From the NCBI GenBank assembly GCA_019747735.1, contig JAIEQL010000041.1:1-33613 (forward strand): a DNA stretch of 33,613 bases. Reading direction: 5' to 3'. The DNA comes from Chthoniobacterales bacterium. GTDB taxonomy: Bacteria; Verrucomicrobiota; Verrucomicrobiia; Chthoniobacterales; UBA6821. Positions within the stretch are counted from its first letter, which is position 1. The number at the start of each line of letters is the position of its first letter. Positions 27,466 to 33,613 of the stretch are shown here, in pieces. The translations under genes were made by a program, and so were the position numbers. The notes beneath the pieces were generated by a model. The model saw only the letters and a program-made list of their open reading frames with translations. It was not told the DNA's origin and did no database searches.

Positions 27466-28380
27466 ATGAAGCTCTATTGTTATTTATTTTTTTTCCTCGC
27501 TGCTACCTCCTTACAGGCTGGGGCTCCTCCTGAGGTTCGAGGAGCATCGGTGGTAGTCATTGATGCTAACAATGGAAATGTTCTTTTTTCTCGCAACCCC
27601 AATGAGCAAAGACCTGTGGGAAGCACTCAAAAATTACTGACGGCTCTGATTGTCGTAGAGCACGGTGATCTGAATCATCGCGTTACCATTGAACCGATCG
27701 ACGAGGCCACAGAACCAACCATGATGGGACTACGCCCAGGAGATACCTATTCACGACAAGAACTCTTAACAGCACTACTCGTCCATAGCGCTAATGATGC
27801 CGCACGCACACTGGCTCGAGATCAAGCGGGATCATTAGAAAATTTCGCCGTACTCATGAATGAAAAAGCTACTCAACTTGGAGCAACCTCTTCTCACTTT
27901 GTTAACCCCAATGGCCTCCCCGCTTATAATCAATATTCCACAGCCGCTGATATGGCTAAGATTGGCTTTGCGGCTTACCACAATCCTACAATTCGCAATA
28001 TTGTTTCCACTAAATATTATTCTTTTCATCAACCCAACGGGAGGATCATTTTTTTGAAAAATACCAACCACACTCTCCTTGATAATTTTTTCTGCAATGG
28101 AATGAAGACCGGCTATACGGATAAAAGCAAGCATTGCTTGATCACTAGCGGCTCCTATCAAGGACACGAGGCCATTACCGTCATTTTGGGAAGCACCAAT
28201 CGCAGTCAACTCTTCCGTGACTCAGCAGCACTCCTTGCATGGGCATTAGGACTTCGTACCTTGCCGGTCGCTGCAATAGAACGCACCTCTTCAGCAATAG
28301 AAAACTCTCCACGTAGAAGGCCTCATCGTTGGAAACATCATAAGCAAAAGAAACATACTGTCACTTCAGCTGCCTCATGA
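27466..28380 (+). CDS. D-alanyl-D-alanine carboxypeptidase (PBP5/6-type)
   Basis: The enzyme trims the terminal D-Ala from peptidoglycan stem peptides in the periplasm. The 304-residue protein has a signal peptide (MKLYCYLFFFLAATSLQAG). The serine-peptidase S11 motifs are SxxK in GSTQK, SxN in HSANDA and KTG in MKTGYTDKSK. It lacks the C-terminal domain and amphipathic anchor of E. coli PBP5, and ends instead in a basic tail rich in His, Lys and Arg (RRRPHRWKHHKQKKH). It overlaps the helicase start by 4 bp (ATGA), so the two are probably translationally coupled. Confidence 0.93.
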   Translation: MKLYCYLFFFLAATSLQAGAPPEVRGASVVVIDANNGNVLFSRNPNEQRPVGSTQKLLTALIVVEHGDLNHRVTIEPIDEATEPTMMGLRPGDTYSRQELLTALLVHSANDAARTLARDQAGSLENFAVLMNEKATQLGATSSHFVNPNGLPAYNQYSTAADMAKIGFAAYHNPTIRNIVSTKYYSFHQPNGRIIFLKNTNHTLLDNFFCNGMKTGYTDKSKHCLITSGSYQGHEAITVILGSTNRSQLFRDSAALLAWALGLRTLPVAAIERTSSAIENSPRRRPHRWKHHKQKKHTVTSAAS

Positions 28381-30374
28381 AGGAACACTCCTACCATCTC
28401 ACCCCCATCGCTACAGGCTCCGCGATTAATTACAAAAAAGTTCTCAATGAACAACAGTACGCCGCGGTGACCTCTGAGCCGGGAACTGCGCTTGTCATTG
28501 CAGGAGCAGGGAGTGGAAAAACAAGGACCCTTACCTATCGCGTCAGTTGGCTCATCGAGCGAGGATTTTTGGCCGAACAAATTTTACTCCTCACTTTTAC
28601 TAACAAAGCAGCTCGTGAAATGCTCACACGCGTTGATCAATTGCTACCTGGCAGAACCCATGGATTGTGGGGCGGAACCTTTCATTCGATAGGACACCGC
28701 ATCTTGCGCCGGCACGCTGAAGAAATCGGCTTTGAAAAAAATTTTACTATTCTCGATCGCGACGATCAAAAGGAACTCTTAGAAGCCTGGATCACTCGCC
28801 AAGGACTTCGTGCAGCAGAGAACCGTTTTCCAAAAGGCAATGTACTGGCCGAAATCATTAGTCTCTGCAACAACACAGGCCTCACTCTTGAAGCCGTCGT
28901 TACCAAACGCTACCGCTATTTTTTTGATCTCCAAAAAGAACTGAAAGCAGCCATGGTGGCCTACGAAGCAGCGAAACAAAAAGCAAACGCTCTTGATTTC
29001 GATGATCTCTTGCTCAAAACCTACGAACTTTTTGTCACCCATCCTGAAATTGCAGCACGTTATCAACAGCAGTTTCGGGCTATTTTAGTTGATGAGTATC
29101 AAGACACCAATCGTATCCAAGCCAACTTAATCGATCTCCTTGCAGCTCGTCACAAGCATATCATGGCTGTGGGAGATGATGCTCAATCGATCTATTCCTG
29201 GCGTGGAGCTGATGTCAGCAACATGCTCGCTTTTTCCAAACGCCATCCAGGGACACAGTTTTTTTCAATCGAAACCAATTACCGCAGCGTGCCTCAAGTC
29301 CTTGCTTTGGCCAATGCCTCGATCCGATGCAATACGACTCAATTTTCCAAAGAACTACAAGCCATACGCCCTGCGCACACGCTTTCGCCAGTCTTGCTTC
29401 CTTTAGCAACTAGTAATGAACAAGCTTCTTTTATTGCCCAACGCATTAGTGAGCTTCATCAAAAAGGAATGCCCTTGCGTGATATCGCTGTCCTTTATCG
29501 CTCTCACTACCACTCGATGGAAATTCAGCTGGAACTCACGCGTCGTCATATTCCTTTTGTCATTACCAGTGGTCTCCGTTTTTTTGAACAAGCACATATT
29601 AAAGATGTCGCCGCGGTGATGAAGTTTGCGCTCAATCCCAATGATGAAGTTGCTCTCAAACGATTGCTTCTCCTCTTTCCCGGGATTGGAAAAAAAACAG
29701 CGGAAGGACTCTGGAACCAGATTATAAAAGCCCTCGAGGGGACTCGTGATTTTTCACGTCTCACTCAGTGTAAGCCTCCCAAAAAAGCAACTAAAGAGTG
29801 GAACCAACTGGTAGCAACACTCCTTGAAATCAGCTCTCACGATCCTTCGGATGCTCCTCAACTGGCCGCCCCCACAGTGATGATCGAGGCCATCTTGTTT
29901 GCTTTCTATGATGAAATCTTGCAGGAAAAATTTACCAACTACGAAGCTCGTCGTGAAGATTTGGCAACGCTCTCTAACTATGCCAAACAATTTTCTGACA
30001 CCGCTGAATTCTTAGCGCAGCTTGCTCTGCTTGGTGAAGGAGAGGAGCAGCAACCAGCCAACGTTGAACACGAAGATCAGCTTTGCCTTTCCAGTATTCA
30101 TCAAGCTAAAGGACTCGAGTGGCCTGTGGTCTTTCTTACTTGGCTTACCGAAGGGATGTTTCCAACCCGTCGCTCTTTTGACGATAAAGCTGCCATGGAA
30201 GAAGAGCGGCGTCTTTTTTATGTAGCCGTGACTCGTTGCAAAGAAGAACTCTATTTGACCTATCCAGAGTTCTCCTCACACGCTAACTACGGAGAGGCGT
30301 TCCAGCGTCCTTCTCGCTTCCTTGCAGAACTCGATCCTAAGTTTTATGAGCGGTGGAATATCGCTATGCGGTGA
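28377..30374 (+). CDS. UvrD/PcrA-type superfamily 1 DNA helicase
   Basis: This is an ATP-driven 3'-5' DNA helicase of repair and replication restart. The 665-residue protein has the Q-motif LNEQQYAAV, Walker A GAGSGKTRTLTYR, TFTNKAAREM, and Walker B DEYQDTN. It continues with GDDAQSIYSWRGAD, TNYRS, SIHQAKGLEWPVVFL and EERRLFYVAVTRCKEELYLT. It is a little shorter than typical PcrA because it ends soon after the last helicase motif. The ATG overlaps the carboxypeptidase stop. Whether it is UvrD, PcrA or Rep cannot be settled by eye. Confidence 0.93.
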   Translation: MKEHSYHLTPIATGSAINYKKVLNEQQYAAVTSEPGTALVIAGAGSGKTRTLTYRVSWLIERGFLAEQILLLTFTNKAAREMLTRVDQLLPGRTHGLWGGTFHSIGHRILRRHAEEIGFEKNFTILDRDDQKELLEAWITRQGLRAAENRFPKGNVLAEIISLCNNTGLTLEAVVTKRYRYFFDLQKELKAAMVAYEAAKQKANALDFDDLLLKTYELFVTHPEIAARYQQQFRAILVDEYQDTNRIQANLIDLLAARHKHIMAVGDDAQSIYSWRGADVSNMLAFSKRHPGTQFFSIETNYRSVPQVLALANASIRCNTTQFSKELQAIRPAHTLSPVLLPLATSNEQASFIAQRISELHQKGMPLRDIAVLYRSHYHSMEIQLELTRRHIPFVITSGLRFFEQAHIKDVAAVMKFALNPNDEVALKRLLLLFPGIGKKTAEGLWNQIIKALEGTRDFSRLTQCKPPKKATKEWNQLVATLLEISSHDPSDAPQLAAPTVMIEAILFAFYDEILQEKFTNYEARREDLATLSNYAKQFSDTAEFLAQLALLGEGEEQQPANVEHEDQLCLSSIHQAKGLEWPVVFLTWLTEGMFPTRRSFDDKAAMEEERRLFYVAVTRCKEELYLTYPEFSSHANYGEAFQRPSRFLAELDPKFYERWNIAMR

Positions 30375-30392
30375 GTTGCATCGCTACGCAAT

Positions 30393-30420
30393 GAGTTGAA
30401 GTCAAAAGTTGAAGTTGAAA
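30393..30420. repeat. Short tandem repeat, copy also at 25103
   Basis: GAGTTGAAGTCAAAAGTTGA then AGTTGAAA lies between the convergent helicase and cydB genes. It shares 26 identical bases with 25104-25129. Confidence 0.7.
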
Positions 30421-30423
30421 CAT

Positions 30424-31485
30424 TCAATAACTCGTCTCAGTCAACTTTGTCTTTCCCCTAAAAATCCAATAAACACTCGTTGTGTAGGTCACAAACATTG
30501 GAAAACCAATGCAAACGATGAGGCAAAGAATCCCGAGTGTTTTACTCGTGGAAGCAGCATTAATAATCGTGAGACTATTTTCTGGATGAGGGGTGGAAAG
30601 GACCATATTTGGATAATAAGAAAGTCCAAAAATCATCATGAGCAAGGCCATCATCAGGCAGGAAGAGAGGAAGGCTGAAAAATCTTTTCCCGCTTGCACG
30701 AGACGCCAGACATTAAAGAGAAGCAAAATATCAACTCCCAAAACGAAAAAAATAATGGGCCGCGAGAAAATCATTTTAATTAGATGCGGGCAGACAAAAA
30801 GGGTGGAAATGTTAAAGGCGAAATAGAATCCGAGAAAAATTAAAATCAGGCGAGGCACCCATCCTTTGACTTGCTCGTGCAATGCCCCTTCCGTTTTCAT
30901 GACGAGATAAATCGAACCATGCATCGTAAAAAGTGCCACAACTGTAAAACCAAGCAAGATGCTGTAGGGATTAAAAAGTCCCCAGAAAGTTCCGGTAAAT
31001 TCTCCATTCTCATCCAGTGGAATACCCCGGGTAACATTACCAAGCGCCACTCCAATGATAAAAGAAGAGGCAATGCTGCCTAAAGCAAACAACACATCCC
31101 ATGTTGCTCTCCAAATCGGCGAAGGCTCTTTGCTTCGAAATTCAATGGCAACAGCACGGAACATTAAAAAAACAAGCAACAAGATGAAGGGCATATAAAA
31201 TCCGGAGAAGACTGTCGCATAGGCTCCAGGAAAAGCGGCAAAAAGGGCGCCTCCTCCCACCACAAGCCAGACTTCATTCCCATCCCAGACGGGACCGATC
31301 GCATTGAGAAAAATCCGCCGATCATGATCCTCTTTGACAAAAAGATGGAGCGCTCCAACTCCTAAATCAAACCCATCCAAAATGGCATAGCCGGTAAAAA
31401 GTACACCGACTAAAATAAACCAGATGGTTGTGTAGTAGGGAGTGATGGCGGCGATGCAAGTATTAATAATGAGATACATATTCAT
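30424..31485 (-). CDS. cydB: Cytochrome bd ubiquinol oxidase subunit II
   Basis: CydB is the partner subunit of the high-affinity bd oxidase in the inner membrane. The 353-residue protein has about eight to nine hydrophobic segments. Family features include TTIWFILVGVLFTGYAILDG near the N-terminus with FDLGVGAL after it. Then come GPVWDGNEVWLVVGGGALF and AFPGAYATVFSGFY, and a C-terminal PMFVTYTTSVYWIFRGK. It follows cydA on the same strand, but 354 bp separate them and two repeat elements occupy that gap. One of them ends two bases before the cydB start codon. Confidence 0.96.
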   Translation of the reverse strand: MNMYLIINTCIAAITPYYTTIWFILVGVLFTGYAILDGFDLGVGALHLFVKEDHDRRIFLNAIGPVWDGNEVWLVVGGGALFAAFPGAYATVFSGFYMPFILLLVFLMFRAVAIEFRSKEPSPIWRATWDVLFALGSIASSFIIGVALGNVTRGIPLDENGEFTGTFWGLFNPYSILLGFTVVALFTMHGSIYLVMKTEGALHEQVKGWVPRLILIFLGFYFAFNISTLFVCPHLIKMIFSRPIIFFVLGVDILLLFNVWRLVQAGKDFSAFLSSCLMMALLMMIFGLSYYPNMVLSTPHPENSLTIINAASTSKTLGILCLIVCIGFPMFVTYTTSVYWIFRGKTKLTETSY

Positions 31486-31487
31486 AC

Positions 31488-31651
31488 TGTAGTGTATTAA
31501 ATTGAAAAGGGCATGGTAGAAGCGCTGAAAATTTTTTTTAGGATAAGGCCGAAGAACGAGCGCTATCCTAAGATAATGTGAGATCTGAGAACGCAGTCCT
31601 GAGGAAAAAGAGCCAGCTTATGGCGTGCCCTTTTCAATTTAATACACTATA
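31488..31651. repeat. Family A palindromic element, copy 5 (164 bp)
   Basis: Arms TAGTGTATTAAATTGAAAAG are exactly inverted at the right end. The core has CGCTGAAAATTTTTTTT, AAGGCCGAAGAACGAGCGCT, GAGAACGCAGTC and GAAAAAGAGCCAGC. It is the inverse-oriented sibling of the element at 27161, between cydA and cydB. Confidence 0.92.
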
Positions 31652-31689
31652 AAGGTTTGGTCTGTTATTGATGAAGATTTGAGTAATAC

Positions 31690-31785
31690 CAGTTTGAGTT
31701 TGAGTTTAATAGGCGCTTCGCGCTTTGTTTTTTTAAATGCGCGATGCGCGAAGATGACTCAAACTCAAACTTCTAACTCAAACTG
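31690..31785. repeat. Short-tandem-repeat inverted element
   Basis: AGTTTG AGTTTG AGTTTA then AATAGGCGCTTCGCGC on the left is answered by GCGCGATGCGCGAAG and ACTCAAACTCAAACT, then CTAACTCAAACTG on the right. Part of the same element recurs at 12318-12397. No coding sequence is seen. Confidence 0.75.
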
Positions 31786-31839
31786 TGAATCTGCATCGCT
31801 GCTAATAGCGTAATCAATTAAAAAAGATACAATCCACTT

Positions 31840-33378
31840 TTAAGAAGAAGCACGCGAAGAATCTGTCCCCAGAACAAGCTGATGGAGAAAATCATGATCG
31901 CCATCCTTGGGCTCTTGAGGATCTTCCTCAAGGTCATCAGGGCCATGTTGGATTTTGCGATTCAGCAAATAAAGAAAAGCAAAAAAGAGAAGTGCATAGA
32001 TGGCTGAAAAAAGAAGGAGAGAGGCAAAGACTTGATCCGCGGAAACCTTCTTAGAAAGGGCCTCTGAGGTTTTTAAAATATTATAGACAATCCATGGCTG
32101 ACGTCCGAGTTCAGCTGTAAACCATCCTGCTTGATTGCAAATTTGTGGACCGAGCACAGAAAAAACCAAGAGGAGCAACCAGAGTCGAATGAACAAAAAA
32201 TCTGTGCGGAAGAGCCATCCTTTGAGTAACAAAAAGAGCGAAAAAAAAGCAGCTCCAAAAACCATCGATCCGACAATGATCATGATGTGATAGGTTTGGA
32301 AAACACCTCTAATAGGTGGCCAGTAAAGTGGACGTAAGGCTGCTAGTTCTTGCTGTGATTTGTCGGGATGGCGTGCTACTAAAAATTCATCAGAAGGCAA
32401 CTCATTAAGCCCTGTCACTGGTGTTTGAGGATTATGAAAGGCAAGCAAACTGAGCAATTCGGGAATTTGAACTGAATAAACTTTTTGATGGGTGGTATCG
32501 ACAAAGCCAAAAAGGTTCATCGGGGTGTAAGGAATCGTCTTGTAGACTCCTTCCATGGCAGCGAGCTTGATGGGTTGATTGCGCACTACTCCGCGAGCAG
32601 TGGCATCAGCACTGATGGATTGGCAGATGCTTGTAACAACAGCTAAACAAAGCGCTACCGTCATCGAGGCCTGAGCAAATTGGCGATGCCGTCCACGCAG
32701 AAGGTAATAAGCGCTAATGCTCATTACAAGAAAAGCTCCTGTAAGCCATGTTCCAAAAACAACGTGACAGAGACGCTCCATCGAAGAGGGATTGAAAACC
32801 ATTGCCCAAAAACTATCGATGACTGCTCGCACATGTCCGATGTCTTCGGGTTTTAAAATGTAATTGGCCGGAAGAATGGAATGAATGCCATTTTGCAAAA
32901 GTTCGAGATGATAGCCCGCGGGCGTCTGCATCCAAGAGTTGGCCACCACAATCCAAATAGCACTAAAATGGGATCCGAGACAGACCATGCAGGTTGCAAA
33001 AAAATGTGTTTTTTTTCCAACTTTGTCCCAACCAAAAAGCAAGAGTGAGAGAAACCCTGCTTCGAGCATGAATGCAAAGACCCCTTCTGCTGCTAAAGCA
33101 CTTCCAAAAATATCACCGACAAAACGAGAGTAGGTGGCCCAATTGGTCCCAAACTCAAACTCCATCACAATTCCGGTCGCTGTCCCTATAGAAAAAATGA
33201 CGGCAAAAATACGCGTCCAAAAATGGGCCATGCGATGATAGAGACGATTGCCTGTCGCTAAGTAAGTCCCTTCCATCAAAACAAGCACCAGAGCCAACCC
33301 CATGGTCATCGGTGGATAAATATAGTGAAAAGCAACAGTGAATGCGAACTGGATTCTGGCTAAAATTTCTACACTCAT
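31840..33378 (-). CDS. cydA: Cytochrome bd ubiquinol oxidase subunit I
   Basis: CydA carries the three hemes and quinol site of the bd oxidase. The 512-residue membrane protein begins MSVEILARIQFAFTVAFHYI; His18 matches the first heme ligand of E. coli CydA. It has TATGIVMEFEFGTNWATYSR, then VANSWMQTPAGYHL. The second heme-ligand region is RLCHVVFGTWLTGAF and the conserved AELGRQPWIVYN is present. The quinol-loop region appears to be the short type. The C-terminus is acidic. The start is fixed by the family N-terminus and a promoter-like TATAAT just before it. It is the first gene of a cydA-cydB pair split by repeats. Confidence 0.97.
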   Translation of the reverse strand: MSVEILARIQFAFTVAFHYIYPPMTMGLALVLVLMEGTYLATGNRLYHRMAHFWTRIFAVIFSIGTATGIVMEFEFGTNWATYSRFVGDIFGSALAAEGVFAFMLEAGFLSLLLFGWDKVGKKTHFFATCMVCLGSHFSAIWIVVANSWMQTPAGYHLELLQNGIHSILPANYILKPEDIGHVRAVIDSFWAMVFNPSSMERLCHVVFGTWLTGAFLVMSISAYYLLRGRHRQFAQASMTVALCLAVVTSICQSISADATARGVVRNQPIKLAAMEGVYKTIPYTPMNLFGFVDTTHQKVYSVQIPELLSLLAFHNPQTPVTGLNELPSDEFLVARHPDKSQQELAALRPLYWPPIRGVFQTYHIMIIVGSMVFGAAFFSLFLLLKGWLFRTDFLFIRLWLLLLVFSVLGPQICNQAGWFTAELGRQPWIVYNILKTSEALSKKVSADQVFASLLLFSAIYALLFFAFLYLLNRKIQHGPDDLEEDPQEPKDGDHDFLHQLVLGTDSSRASS

Positions 33379-33386
33379 GAGGAGAG

Positions 33387-33409
33387 ATTATACAACAATA
33401 CGGATTGTT
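33387..33409 (-). promoter_or_regulatory. Possible cydA promoter and operator
   Basis: On the minus strand a perfect TATAAT (33392-33387) lies 8 nt before the cydA ATG, so a transcript would start at or very near the ATG. Just upstream is an inverted repeat AACAAT-ACGG-ATTGTT (33394-33409), in the place where a regulator could block RNA polymerase. No clear -35 box is seen. The regulator is not identified. Confidence 0.4.
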
Positions 33410-33540
33410 TGCGTATGATTAAATATTAGGGGGAATAATCTTGCTTTTTCCTCTCAAAAAGGTTTGATCGCTGGGATGCCAAAAAAAATCATCAAAGCAA
33501 GTTGCCGCTGAGTTAGATAGCCCTTGGAAACACGCTCTTA

Positions 33541-33613
33541 GAGGGTGTCTTGAAAAGACTAAAATTGCGCATTACGGCGTCGCTCCAGTGCTCGCGTCCT
33601 CGAGTATGTCCCT
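33541..33613. repeat. Family B palindromic element, copy cut by the window end
   Basis: Starts GAGGGTGTCTTGAAAAGACT and runs to the right edge. It is nearly identical to the first 73 bp of the element at 18455, with about two differences. It is preceded by TTA in both places. Confidence 0.88.

Overview
The window looks like a chromosome segment of a PVC-superphylum bacterium, most likely a host-associated member of the Verrucomicrobiota. GroEL reads like verrucomicrobial GroEL from memory, and type III secretion (T3SS) genes occur in the chlamydia-like order sctJ-sctK-sctL. The DNA is moderately AT-rich, genes have few clear Shine-Dalgarno sites, and the spaces between genes are full of short palindromic repeats. 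The taxonomic call is an inference, not a search result.

Layout. Positions 1-7254 (minus strand) hold the first 2,418 codons of one giant exported protein that runs off the left edge. It has a signal peptide, an acidic linker, a domain matching the four catalytic positions of CD38/ADP-ribosyl cyclase, a very long charged helical region and 14 visible tandem repeats of 65/66 residues. Next come sctL, a SctK-like gene and sctJ (7485-9827, minus). A small DUF4177-like gene, fabF, a DUF4870 membrane protein and tmRNA (ssrA) follow. Then come tatD, a GT2 glycosyltransferase and galE (12920-16160, minus), an unrecognised exported protein, a two-domain rhodanese, and a SufE-like gene. The chaperone set dnaK-groES-groEL is on the minus strand (23578-19584). 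It is followed by an RsmA-Nudix fusion, a CPBP protease, thiL, a D-Ala-D-Ala carboxypeptidase overlapping a UvrD/PcrA helicase, and cytochrome bd oxidase (cydB and cydA, minus strand).

How they fit together. SctJ, SctK and SctL are basal-body and cytoplasmic parts of a T3SS; the rest of the system is not in this window. The giant protein beside them could act on host NAD+ or be aimed at other bacteria, but its secretion route is unproven. The rhodanese and SufE-like proteins are a plausible sulfur-transfer pair. tmRNA and the chaperones are housekeeping quality control. Cytochrome bd suggests life at low oxygen.

The most unusual intergenic feature is a family of palindromes of near-constant length: five full copies of 163-164 bp plus two half copies. 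They share an internal core, but the outer inverted-repeat arms differ from copy to copy while still pairing within each copy. A second palindrome family, a short-tandem-repeat family and a fourth inverted repeat fill most of the remaining gaps. The best candidates for something undescribed are the CD38-like domain in the giant repeat protein and these equal-length palindromes with exchanged arms.
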